The notes under the pieces are model-generated. The model was not told where the DNA came from, did not search any database, and saw only the letters and a program-made list of their open reading frames with translations. Positions 46,017-54,287 of a stretch of DNA of 64,000 nt are shown here, piece by piece (position 1 is the first letter of the stretch; each line of letters opens with the position of its first letter). A program made the position numbers and the translations under genes. This DNA is from Natrialba sp. SSL1. Lineage in GTDB: Archaea > Halobacteriota > Halobacteria > Halobacteriales > Natrialbaceae. The stretch lies in NCBI RefSeq assembly GCF_001861355.1, contig NZ_MASN01000001.1:186001-250000 (forward strand), read 5' to 3'.

Positions 46017-47477
46017 ATGCATCGGCCGGTTTCCGTCGGACTTGTCGCCATCGGAGTTTTCCTCGTTGCACTCGGGATCGGCGCGACCGTCGCTTTGGGC
46101 GCGTCGGCGGGTGTCAGTGGCGATACCGGAACGACGGCCGATATTCAGCCCGGTGAGACGGCATCACAGTCGCTGTCCCCACAATCGCTGACAGCGTACT
46201 CGGCCTCGAATGCCGACACACAGCAGCCGATTCAGCAGACGACTCAACAGGCAGTGTCACCGACGCAGCAGGAGTACGTTCCCGACTCGCGTGAGTTCGA
46301 CTCGCGGACGTTCGAGATTACGGTCCACGAGAACGGAAGTGCGACCTGGACGTTCCGATACGAACAGCGACTCGATGCGACCGGGAACGAGACGGATCCG
46401 AACACACCGGAGAACTTCGAGGCGTTCGCCGAGGAGTTCGAAGCCGAGGAGACGGAATTCTACCAGCGGTTCGTCGAGCAGGCACACTCGCTCACGGACA
46501 GCGGCTCTGAGATTACCGATCGCGAGATGGAGGCGAGCGACTTTGACCGTCGTGCGACAGTCGAGGGACAGATCAACCCGATGGGCGTCGTCGAAATGTC
46601 CTTTACGTGGCACGAGTTTGCGGTCTCGGAGAACGGAACGCTCGTCATCGGTGACGTCTTCCAGAGTGTGTATCTCTCGAGCGATCAGTCGATTGACATC
46701 CAGCCTGGCGACGGCCTCGTCTTCGACCACGCCGAACCGGAACCCGAGTACGTCGGAACATCGCTGTCTGAGGCCGATATCGTCCAGTGGGAGGGTGAAC
46801 GCGAGTTCCTCGCAGGACATCCACGCGTCGTCTTCGAGTACGAAGACGGCGACTCAGGCGGGATTTTTGATACCGGCGTCCCGTCTCTCTTTGGCGAGCA
46901 GTCGACCGGGACAGGATTGGCCGCACTCGCACTCGTCCTTGTGGCCGTAGCCGGACTCGCTCTCGCCGGTCGCTGGTACCGTGCGCAGCGTCGGGCTGGT
47001 ACCAGTGCTGGTGTCGGTATGGGTGCTGACACTGACACTGACACGAACCAGGAATCGAACCGTACGTTCGCTATCCCTGGCTTCGGAGGAGGCACCGAGA
47101 ACGAGACAGATGCAGATAGCGGGCTGCAATCCGATGCCGACAGCGTCTCTCCCGGGGCGAACAACAACACGCCAACAGAAACCGGTGAACACACCGACAC
47201 TGGCAGTTCCGGACCGACGCCGGAGCCACTCTCCGAGGGCGATCTGTTGACGGACGAAGACCGGGTCGTCGAACTCATCCGCGAAAACGGCGGCCGAATG
47301 AAACAGGTCAACATCGTCGACGAAACCGGCTGGTCGAAATCCAAGGTGAGCATGCTGCTCTCGGAGATGGAAGACGAAGGAACAATCAGTAAGCTCCGCG
47401 TCGGTCGGGAGAACATTATCAGTCTCGAAGGATTCGAACCGGAGGCGACGAAATCACCGTTCGACGAGCAGCAGTGA
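46017..47477 (+). CDS. Membrane-bound helix-turn-helix regulator
   Basis: This 486-aa protein begins with a signal-anchor (VGLVAIGVFLVALGIGATVA), has an extracytoplasmic beta-rich domain (about residues 90-285, EITVHENGSATWTFRYEQRL), one membrane helix (GLAALALVLVAVAGLALAG, about 302-320), a low-complexity linker, and a C-terminal winged helix (LIRENGGRMKQVNIVDETGW, about 419-480). The plan is a one-component receptor whose cytoplasmic tail may bind DNA. ATTTTTA at 45986-45992, about 28 nt before the ATG, indicates leaderless mRNA. Similar haloarchaeal proteins carry DUF7345/DUF7343 domains; ligand unknown. Confidence 0.78.
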   Translation: MHRPVSVGLVAIGVFLVALGIGATVALGASAGVSGDTGTTADIQPGETASQSLSPQSLTAYSASNADTQQPIQQTTQQAVSPTQQEYVPDSREFDSRTFEITVHENGSATWTFRYEQRLDATGNETDPNTPENFEAFAEEFEAEETEFYQRFVEQAHSLTDSGSEITDREMEASDFDRRATVEGQINPMGVVEMSFTWHEFAVSENGTLVIGDVFQSVYLSSDQSIDIQPGDGLVFDHAEPEPEYVGTSLSEADIVQWEGEREFLAGHPRVVFEYEDGDSGGIFDTGVPSLFGEQSTGTGLAALALVLVAVAGLALAGRWYRAQRRAGTSAGVGMGADTDTDTNQESNRTFAIPGFGGGTENETDADSGLQSDADSVSPGANNNTPTETGEHTDTGSSGPTPEPLSEGDLLTDEDRVVELIRENGGRMKQVNIVDETGWSKSKVSMLLSEMEDEGTISKLRVGRENIISLEGFEPEATKSPFDEQQ

Positions 47478-47611
47478 CGTGGCAATCTTCGACTATCAAG
47501 CAGTGCTTGCCGCGTACTGTCGTGTGACTCACGCGCACTCCGCTGTCGAAACGGAATGCTTAAACATCGTAGCGCACTACGTGAAAGTACGTTCGCGACG
47601 AACCGCGACGG

Positions 47612-47686
47612 GCTCCGATGGTGTAGTCCGGCCAATCATATTGCCCTCTCACGGCAATGACCAGGGTTCGAATCCCTGTCGGAGCA
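47612..47686 (+). tRNA. tRNA-Glu(CTC)
   Basis: Acceptor GCTCCGA (47612-47618) pairs with TCGGAGC (47679-47685), discriminator A 47686. The anticodon stem TTGCC/GGCAA encloses CTCTCAC, anticodon CTC. The T arm is CAGGGTTCGAATCCCTG. A TATA-like GCTTAAACA about 45 nt upstream may be its promoter. No CCA is encoded. Confidence 0.97.
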
Positions 47687-47797
47687 TCCTACCCCTTCGT
47701 CTTCTTGTGGCTTTCACCGTATACTAGCTCATCTCTAGCCCGACAAGAGCTATCTGACAGTCTGTTACAGGCAACACGTATAGTCCGTACTATTCGA

Positions 47798-47817
47798 CAG
47801 TATACTGCGTTTAAATA
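47798..47817 (+). promoter_or_regulatory. Palindrome and TATA box upstream of hcp
   Basis: CAGTATACTG (47798-47807) is a perfect 10-bp palindrome that abuts TTTAAATA (47810-47817), a good TATA box. It lies where an archaeal activator or repressor would act at the BRE. The predicted leader is about 65 nt. Confidence 0.5.
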
Positions 47818-47903
47818 AATTCTTGGGTGAACGCCTTCCCGTAGATTACCGGACGTTGGGAAGCCTTCGAGGGGTTATCCTCGTGGCTTCACATTCGTCG
47901 GAT

Positions 47904-49241
47904 ATGGACTGTAATCAGTGTGAACAAACTCCCGACGGTGGCTGTACGACTGTTGGTGTTTGTGGGAAGGAACCTGACCTCAACGGAATGCAGGAACTCG
48001 TCGTTTACGGCCTGAAGGGCATTTCGGCGTATGCGACCCATGCTCGTGACATGGGCTACTACGACCGTGGTGTCGATGGATTCGTCCATGAGGCGCTGTA
48101 CTCGACGCTGACGAACGTCAACTTCAGCATGGACGATCACGTCGATCTCGCGATGCGAGCCGGCGACGCCGCTGTCGACGTGATGGAACTACTCGACGAG
48201 GCCCACACGCAGGAACTCGGCGTTCCGGAACCGACCGAGGTTCCACAGAACAACGTCGAAGGAAAATCCATCCTGATCACGGGCCACGACCTGTACGGTC
48301 TGAAACAACTTCTCGAGCAACTCGAGGATGTCGACGAGGAGATCAACGTCTACACGCACTCCGAAATGCTGCCCGCCCACGGCTACCCCGAACTCGAAAC
48401 CTACGATAGTCTGCAGGGGAACATCGGTGGTGCGTGGCACGACCAGCGCATCCTCTTTGCGGACTTCCCCGGTGCGATCATCGGGACGACGAATTGTGTC
48501 CAGCCGCCCCGTGAGGAGTACCGCGATCGGTTTTTCACGACCGGGCTCGCTGGATTGGAGGGTGTCGAATCGATCGACGACTACGACTTCGAGCCGGTCA
48601 TCGAAACGGCGAAATCGCTGCCGGCAGCCGACTGGGAGCAAGACGGTACGGTGACGACTGGTTTCCACCACGAACCCGTACTGGGCCAACTCGACGAGAT
48701 CGTCGACGCCGTCGAATCGGGCAAACTGCGGCACTTCTTCGTCGTCGCGGGCTGTGACGGTCCGACGCCGGGTCGGGACTACTACCGCGAACTGGTCAAA
48801 GAGATCCCTGAGGACTGTGTCGTCATGACGACTTCCTGTGGCAAGTTCCGGTTCAACGACCTCGAGATGGGGACCGTTCCCGGCACCGATATCCCGCGGT
48901 ACGTCGACCTCGGCCAGTGTAACAACTCGATCTCAACGGTGAAGATCGCGTTAGAGCTAGCTGACGCCTTCGACTGTGCGGTTAACGAACTCCCGCTGAA
49001 CGTCGTTCTTTCGTGGTTCGAGCAGAAAGCTATCGCCGTCTTGCTCGGTCTGCTCAGTCTCGGCGTCGAAGACATCCGTCTCGGCCCGACAGTTCCCGAG
49101 TTCCTCACTCCCGACATCGTCGAGTTGCTCAACGCTGAGTTCGGTCTCCAGCCGATCGGCGAGCCCAAAGGCGACCTCCGAGAGATGCTAGACGAACCGG
49201 TTTCTGCCGCGCCGACGGAACCGTCACCGGCCGACGACTGA
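47904..49241 (+). CDS. hcp: Hybrid-cluster protein (hydroxylamine reductase)
   Basis: This 445-aa protein contains an N-terminal cluster motif C3-x2-C6-x7-C14-x5-C20 and the ligands of the hybrid 4Fe-2S-2O cluster: His in ITGHDLYGLKQ, Glu in HSEMLPAHGYPE, Cys in IGTTNCVQP, VVAGCDGPTPG, TTSCGKFRFN and LGQCNNSIS, and Glu/Lys in SWFEQKAIAV. It reduces hydroxylamine or nitric oxide. It is about 100 residues shorter than the E. coli enzyme, as in class III proteins, which lack part of the helical region. ATG 47904 gives the cluster motif at once; upstream in-frame codons do not fit. Confidence 0.93.
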   Translation: MDCNQCEQTPDGGCTTVGVCGKEPDLNGMQELVVYGLKGISAYATHARDMGYYDRGVDGFVHEALYSTLTNVNFSMDDHVDLAMRAGDAAVDVMELLDEAHTQELGVPEPTEVPQNNVEGKSILITGHDLYGLKQLLEQLEDVDEEINVYTHSEMLPAHGYPELETYDSLQGNIGGAWHDQRILFADFPGAIIGTTNCVQPPREEYRDRFFTTGLAGLEGVESIDDYDFEPVIETAKSLPAADWEQDGTVTTGFHHEPVLGQLDEIVDAVESGKLRHFFVVAGCDGPTPGRDYYRELVKEIPEDCVVMTTSCGKFRFNDLEMGTVPGTDIPRYVDLGQCNNSISTVKIALELADAFDCAVNELPLNVVLSWFEQKAIAVLLGLLSLGVEDIRLGPTVPEFLTPDIVELLNAEFGLQPIGEPKGDLREMLDEPVSAAPTEPSPADD

Positions 49242-49263
49242 CTCGGGTCGTTGCGAACCCGAG
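49242..49263 (+). terminator. Hairpin directly after hcp
   Basis: CTCGGGT (49242-49248) pairs with ACCCGAG (49257-49263) immediately after the stop codon. There is no U-tract, so termination is only a guess; a 3' stability element is another reading. Confidence 0.3.
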
Positions 49264-49562
49264 GCGCGTCCTCGGTCACGCACCCTCGGCAAACCCTGGA
49301 CACACAAACTCGAAATTGAACGCTGGTAGGTCCGATTTATATACTCTATCAAGCTACCTCTATCCACCATAGTATTTCACACTGTAGTAAATTATTGCAT
49401 CCTATCGGCTGTTTACCCTGGCCTATCCTGTCGGCACAAATAAACTACCCGCCGTGTGCCAACAGTTCACCCGAACCATCGGTAACTATCACGGAAAACG
49501 ATGTTTGACGGCCGTCTAACGGCCTGCAAGGCTTTTTTACTATCCGACTACACGTCTTTGTT
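49264..49562 (+). promoter_or_regulatory. AT-richer gap with two TATA boxes and a palindrome before ppc
   Basis: No gene is seen. A strong TATA box TTTATATA lies at 49336-49343, 220 nt before ppc. A second, TTTTTTAC (49533-49540), sits 23-30 nt before the ppc ATG and would give a leaderless mRNA. The perfect palindrome GACGGCCGTC (49507-49516) lies just upstream of the second box and may be an operator. Confidence 0.5.
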
Positions 49563-52259
49563 ATGCAACTCCACAACAGGGATGTCCGACAGGACGTCCG
49601 AGAACTCGGTGCGCTACTCGGCGACGTTCTCGAGGACCAGACCTCGCGACAGGCCTTCGAGACGGTCGAGTCGTGTCGACGAGCGGCGATCGATTACCGG
49701 GCCGGCGAACTGGAGTCCCGTGACTCACTCATCGCCGAACTCGAGGGACTGTCGCCACACCAGCAGCGCATCGTCGCGCGGGGGTTCACCTCCTACTTCG
49801 AACTGATCAATCTGGCCGAAGAGCGCGAGCGGGTGCGCTCGATCCGTACCGAGTCCCAGGAAGGGACGCTCGAGGACAGCCTCGAAACGGCGGCGGCAGA
49901 ACTCGGCGAGGAGGACATCGAGACGGTACAGCAGGTACTCGAGGACGTGCTGATCGAGCCAACGTTTACCGCCCACCCAACCGAGGCACGACGCAAGACG
50001 GTCAAGTCGAAGCTACGCGCGATTTCGATGGCACTCGAGACGCTCGACGAGCGGCTGTTGACTGACAAGGAATCTGGACAGATTTGGGCGGACATCGATT
50101 CGGAGGTGACGAGTCTCTGGCAGACACCCCAGGTTCGCAACCGCCAGCCCGAACCGGAGGACGAGGCTCGAAACGTCCAGTGGTACCTGCAGAACACGCT
50201 GTTCGACGTGGTCGGCGAGATTTACGACGAGTTCGCCGACGCGATCGACGAGGAGGTAGCGAGCGACCTCGACATCCCCAAGCTGTTCGAGTTCCGCTCG
50301 TGGGCCGGCAGCGACCGGGACGGGAACCCCTACGTAACGCCGGATGTGACCGCGACGACGCTCGAACGCCAGCGGTCGGTCGTCCTCGAGCGCTATCGCG
50401 AACAACTCAAACGCCTCTCGGGCGTATTGAGTCAGGACGGCAGCCGAATCGATCCCGGCTCCGAATTTCAGGCCGCACTCGAGTCGGATCGCGAGCGATT
50501 GCCGGGAGCCGCCAGGACCGCGGCGGAACGCTACCCGGACGAGCCCTACCGCCAGAAGCTCAAGCTGATGCGCGAACGACTTGATCGCGTAGGTGACGTT
50601 CGACCGGGCGGCTACGACGACGCCGAGGAACTGCGAGCCGACCTCACGACTATCGCTACGAGCCTGCGGGACAACGACGCGGCGAGCGTCGTCGATGCCC
50701 ACGTCGACCCGATTCGGCGGCAGGTCGCCACGTTCGACTTCTCGCTCGCGAGTCTCGACCTGCGAGACCACCAGCAGAAACACACCGACGCGATCGCAGA
50801 GGCACTCGAGTCCGAGGGGATCGACTACCACGCCCTCTCTGAAGAGGAACGGACGGAGCTGTTGACCGACGCGATCTTGCAAGACGAGCCGGTGATCGAC
50901 CTGGCCGATGCCGTGAACGACGGACTGTCGGAAGACTCCGCACGCGTTCTGCGGCTGTTCGACAGTCTCGCGGACTGGCAACGCGAGTACGGCGTCGAAG
51001 CGATCGACACCTACTGCATCTCGATGACCGAGGAGCCGAGTCACGTCCTCGAGGTGCTGTTCCTGGCCGACCAGGCCGGTGTCGTCTCATTACCGGAGCA
51101 CTGTGGCATCGACGTCGTGCCGCTGCTCGAGACCGAGTACGCGCTCTCGGGGGCGCGTCGGATCATGGGCTCGCTGTTCGAGAACGAGGCCTACGTGCAG
51201 GCGCTCGAAGCGCGCGGGCGCACCCAGGAGATCATGCTCGGCTACTCCGACTCGAACAAGGAGAACGGCTTCCTGGCGGCGAACTGGTCGCTGTACAAGA
51301 ACCAGCGCCGACTCGGCGAGATCTGCGACGACCACGACGTGACGATGCGGCTGTTCCACGGCCGCGGTGGCTCCATCTCGCGGGGTGGCGGCCCGATGAA
51401 CGAAGCCCTACTTGCGCTGCCAAACAGCACCGTCACGGGCCAGGTCAAGTTCACCGAACAGGGCGAGGCGATCGCCGAGAAGTACGCTAACCCGCGCATC
51501 GCCGAGCGTAACATCGAACAGATGCTCAACGCCCAGCTTCGGGCGCGCCTGTACGCGAAGGACCAGCCCGAAGACGAGATTCGCGAAGAGTGGATCGAGG
51601 CCATGGAGACGATGGCCGACGTGGCCCGCCGCGAGTACCGCGATCTCTTGGAGAGCGACGGCTTCGTCCGGTACTTCGAACAGGCGACCCCGATCACCGT
51701 CATCGAGGACCTCGACCTCGGCTCGCGGCCCGCCTCGCGCTCCGGCGAGCGCACCGTCGAGGACCTGCGGGCGATTCCGTGGGTGTTCTCCTGGACCCAG
51801 TCCAGGTGTATCCTGCCGGGCTGGTACGCCATTGCGACGGGTATCGATGCGTACCTCGACGACGGTGGTGACGTGGAGACGCTCCAGACCATGTACGAGG
51901 AGTGGCCGTTCTTTCGAACCACGCTCGACAACGCCGCGCTCTCGCTCTCGCGGACCGAACTCGAGATCGCCGAGCAGTATGCGGACCTCGCGGACGAAGA
52001 CCTGCGCGAGCAGTTCTTCCCGCGGCTGACCGGTGAGTACGAGCGCGCAGCCGACCTGATCACCGAGATCGGCCAGCGCGACCAGCTTCACACTCGCGAC
52101 TGGCTCGGTGAGAACCTGGAGCGTCGAAACCCCTACGTCGACCCACTGAACCTGCTGCAGACGTACCTGCTCGACCGCACTCACCGGACTGACATCGAAG
52201 AACGGACGCTCCGGCTAACGGTGAAGGGGATTGCAGCGGGAATGAAGAACACTGGGTAA
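49563..52259 (+). CDS. ppc: Phosphoenolpyruvate carboxylase (bacterial type)
   Basis: This 898-aa enzyme carboxylates PEP to oxaloacetate. All signature regions are present: FTAHPTEARRKTVKSKL with the catalytic His, GYSDSNKENGFLAANWSLYK, FHGRGGSISRGGGP and the C-terminal AAGMKNTG. Size is that of bacterial-type Ppc, which haloarchaea share. It refills the citric acid cycle. A palindrome upstream of its TATA box hints at transcriptional control. Confidence 0.96.
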   Translation: MQLHNRDVRQDVRELGALLGDVLEDQTSRQAFETVESCRRAAIDYRAGELESRDSLIAELEGLSPHQQRIVARGFTSYFELINLAEERERVRSIRTESQEGTLEDSLETAAAELGEEDIETVQQVLEDVLIEPTFTAHPTEARRKTVKSKLRAISMALETLDERLLTDKESGQIWADIDSEVTSLWQTPQVRNRQPEPEDEARNVQWYLQNTLFDVVGEIYDEFADAIDEEVASDLDIPKLFEFRSWAGSDRDGNPYVTPDVTATTLERQRSVVLERYREQLKRLSGVLSQDGSRIDPGSEFQAALESDRERLPGAARTAAERYPDEPYRQKLKLMRERLDRVGDVRPGGYDDAEELRADLTTIATSLRDNDAASVVDAHVDPIRRQVATFDFSLASLDLRDHQQKHTDAIAEALESEGIDYHALSEEERTELLTDAILQDEPVIDLADAVNDGLSEDSARVLRLFDSLADWQREYGVEAIDTYCISMTEEPSHVLEVLFLADQAGVVSLPEHCGIDVVPLLETEYALSGARRIMGSLFENEAYVQALEARGRTQEIMLGYSDSNKENGFLAANWSLYKNQRRLGEICDDHDVTMRLFHGRGGSISRGGGPMNEALLALPNSTVTGQVKFTEQGEAIAEKYANPRIAERNIEQMLNAQLRARLYAKDQPEDEIREEWIEAMETMADVARREYRDLLESDGFVRYFEQATPITVIEDLDLGSRPASRSGERTVEDLRAIPWVFSWTQSRCILPGWYAIATGIDAYLDDGGDVETLQTMYEEWPFFRTTLDNAALSLSRTELEIAEQYADLADEDLREQFFPRLTGEYERAADLITEIGQRDQLHTRDWLGENLERRNPYVDPLNLLQTYLLDRTHRTDIEERTLRLTVKGIAAGMKNTG

Positions 52260-52364
52260 GCATACGTTCGACGGCGTACGGTACTCGAGTATGACCTCGC
52301 GTTACTCACGAACCGCTACTCGCCATCCACTACTTGCTATCTGCTACCCACTGCTCGGTGCTCG

Positions 52365-52526
52365 CTACTCGAGACGATGGAACTGATACAGTTCGAGCGC
52401 GAACCCAATGAGACCGACAGGGAGCGCTAGCAGCAAGAACACACCACCAAACTCGAGTGCCAGTTCGCCGAGGCCGCCGACGAGCGCGAGTACGAGTGCG
52501 AATCGCTGGAACGCAGCGCCGATCAT
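52365..52526 (-). CDS. Small (53-aa) membrane protein following moxR
   Basis: The frame runs from ATG 52526 (MIGAAFQRFALVLALVGGLG) to TAG 52365 and starts only 7 nt after the moxR stop on the same strand. Two hydrophobic segments (about residues 8-24 and 29-46) and the end QFHRLE are visible. The tight spacing suggests cotranslation and a role next to the MoxR ATPase. I do not recognise a family. Confidence 0.6.
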   Translation of the reverse strand: MIGAAFQRFALVLALVGGLGELALEFGGVFLLLALPVGLIGFALELYQFHRLE

Positions 52527-52533
52527 CTACTGT

Positions 52534-53487
52534 CTACTCCTCGACAGTCGGCACCGGCACCGACTCCAGCACCCCACTGACAACCTGCGATTTCGCGACG
52601 CCGTTAACCGTCGCGTCCGGCGTCAACACCAGCCTGTGGGCCAGCACCGGCTGGGCGACGCGCTTGATGTCGTCCGGCGTCACGTACGACCGACCGACGA
52701 TCGTCGCATACGCCCGCGCCGCCTCGAACAGCCGCTGGGTCCCGCGCGGCGACACACCCGTTTCGACGCGGCCATCCGCACGGGTTTCGCGGGCGAGCGC
52801 GGCGACGTACTCGAGTAGGTCTTCGTCTACCCGAACTGTCTCGGGAACCTCCCGGAGTTGTCCGACCTGCTGGGGTTCGAGGACGGCCTCGACGGACGGG
52901 CTGGTCGTCTCTCGGTCGGCGCGGCGGCGGAGGAGTTCGACCTCGCCGGCTTCGTCGGGGTAGCCCATCGACGTTTTAACGAGGAAGCGGTCGACCTGTG
53001 CTTCGGGGAGCGGGAAGGTCCCCTCCTGTTCGACGGGGTTCTGGGTGGCGATAACGACGAAGGGGTCGGGAAGCTGGCGGGTTTCGCCGTCGACGGTGAC
53101 CTGGCCTTCTTCCATGGCCTCGAGGAGGGCGGCCTGGGTCTTCGGCGGTGCGCGGTTGATTTCGTCGGCGAGGACGACGTTTGCGAAGATGGGGCCCTTG
53201 TTGAACTCGAAGGCGCGCTCGCGTTCGTTGAAGATGTGGGTGCCGGTGACGTCGGCGGGGAGCAGGTCGGGGGTGAACTGGATGCGTGAGAACGAGAGGC
53301 CGAGTGCGGTGGCGACGCTGCGGGCGGTGAGCGTCTTGCCGGTGCCGGGGACGTCCTCGACGAGGACGTGGCCGCGGCCGACGACGCCAACGAGGATGTC
53401 TTCGGGGAACGCGCGGTCGCAGATGACGGCATCGTCAATGGTCTGGAGGACGGCCGAACACTCGCTACTGGCCTGGGTGACGTCCAT
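52534..53487 (-). CDS. MoxR-family AAA+ ATPase
   Basis: This 317-aa ATPase has Walker A EDVPGTGKTLTARS, Walker B VVLADEINRAPPKTQAALLE, sensor 1 IATQNPVEQEGTFPLPEAQ with the arginine finger region DRFLVK and sensor 2 SPRGTQRLFEAARAY. MoxR proteins act as chaperones that remodel partners, usually DUF58/VWA proteins. The start is ATG 53487; a frame nine codons longer begins with TTG. No DUF58 gene is adjacent; the DUF58 fusion lies 50 kb away at 1-2067. Its leader is A/C-rich. Confidence 0.9.
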   Translation of the reverse strand: MDVTQASSECSAVLQTIDDAVICDRAFPEDILVGVVGRGHVLVEDVPGTGKTLTARSVATALGLSFSRIQFTPDLLPADVTGTHIFNERERAFEFNKGPIFANVVLADEINRAPPKTQAALLEAMEEGQVTVDGETRQLPDPFVVIATQNPVEQEGTFPLPEAQVDRFLVKTSMGYPDEAGEVELLRRRADRETTSPSVEAVLEPQQVGQLREVPETVRVDEDLLEYVAALARETRADGRVETGVSPRGTQRLFEAARAYATIVGRSYVTPDDIKRVAQPVLAHRLVLTPDATVNGVAKSQVVSGVLESVPVPTVEE

Positions 53488-53689
53488 GGAAACGCCGTCG
53501 GTCGCTCGTGTCAAATGAGTTTCGCTCCCGGTGAGTTCCGTCGTGTGTGGGCGGTGGCTATGTCGGTGTGTGTCCGTCTGTGTTCGTGGTAGTTCGATCG
53601 CTGACGCTCTGCAACGTGCCCGTGAACCGCTCCCACCCTGCGAAACAGATCGAAACCGGTAAAAACGATACCCGAGTACAAACAGGTGA

Positions 53690-53774
53690 GCCGAGATAGC
53701 CTAGCCCGGCCAAGGCGGCAGATTCGAAATCTGCTGTCCTCACGGACTCGGGAGTTCAAATCTCCCTCTCGGCG
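53690..53774 (+). tRNA. tRNA-Ser(CGA)
   Basis: Acceptor GCCGAGA (53690-53696) pairs with TCTCGGC (53767-53773), discriminator G 53774. The anticodon stem GCAGA/TCTGC encloses TTCGAAA, anticodon CGA. A long variable arm and the T arm GGGAGTTCAAATCTCCC confirm a class II Ser tRNA. Its last 21 bases plus four Ts are repeated at 53897-53921. Confidence 0.97.
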
Positions 53775-53778
53775 TTTT
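53754..53778 (+). repeat. Direct repeat copy 1 covering the tRNA-Ser 3' end (att-like)
   Basis: The 25-nt stretch begins GTTCAAATCTCC and ends GGCGTTTT. It spans the T loop to just beyond the tRNA. The second exact copy starts at 53897. Such duplications are produced when elements integrate at tRNA genes. Confidence 0.8.
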
Positions 53779-54287
53779 CCGCGAACTAACACCACTGAGC
53801 ACCGCGTAGCGTGTACTCAGAATCCGTGAGCGGAAACGCTCACGGGAATTTGAACGAGGACAGACGCGCGCAACGAAGTGAGCACGTCTGGGCGTTGTTC
53901 AAATCTCCCTCTCGGCGTTTTTGGAGCAACAAATCGATGAGCGATGCGTGGCGTAAAGCGCCACGATGATCGAGCGGTGAAACCGCGAGACGCGTGGCGG
54001 CACGAGTCACGCTTCGGCATGCTCGCCGGGATTTTCTTCCACACCTCGAGCACACAGCGCCATCACTCCCACTCACGTTTGTGCTCCAAGGCAGGGTACT
54101 CGAGTACCGATTTCACATCTGGCCATCCTCGGTCCTTGTGAGAACGGCGATCAGCCGTCCCTCGACTGTGCTGTCGCCGTCACCTGCAGGGTAACGCCTT
54201 ATTCGCGTTCGTCTGGTCGATGGTTGTGTCAGTGAGTACCAATGGGAACGGCTGTATTCGACCGACGACGGGAGGTGAGCGACGGCA
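53779..54287 (+). other. Gene-free, hairpin-rich region after tRNA-Ser
   Basis: This 513-nt gap (with the repeat above) has no credible gene. Perfect small hairpins occur in series: CCGTGAGCG-GAAA-CGCTCACGG near 53825, GTGGCG-TAAAG-CGCCAC near 53957 and GCGGT-GAA-ACCGC near 53975, plus the tRNA-end inverted repeat at about 53843-53909. The last 20 nt carry a perfect GGAGGTGA ribosome binding site (54271-54278) for the next gene. Confidence 0.6.
53897..53921 (+). repeat. Direct repeat copy 2 of the tRNA-Ser 3' end (att-like)
   Basis: It is an exact 25-nt copy of 53754-53778, 143 bp downstream. The DNA between (53779-53896) is too short for an integrase gene, so this would be a scar of a lost element. 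It forms the right arm of an imperfect inverted repeat whose left arm GGGAATTTGAAC lies near 53843-53855. Confidence 0.8.

Noticed and set aside
47479-47727. An 82-codon frame over tRNA-Glu
   Set aside because: It covers the whole tRNA gene and has no protein-like features.
53775-54287. A remnant integrase or transposase
   Set aside because: No frame of useful length or catalytic motif was found; only repeats and hairpins remain.
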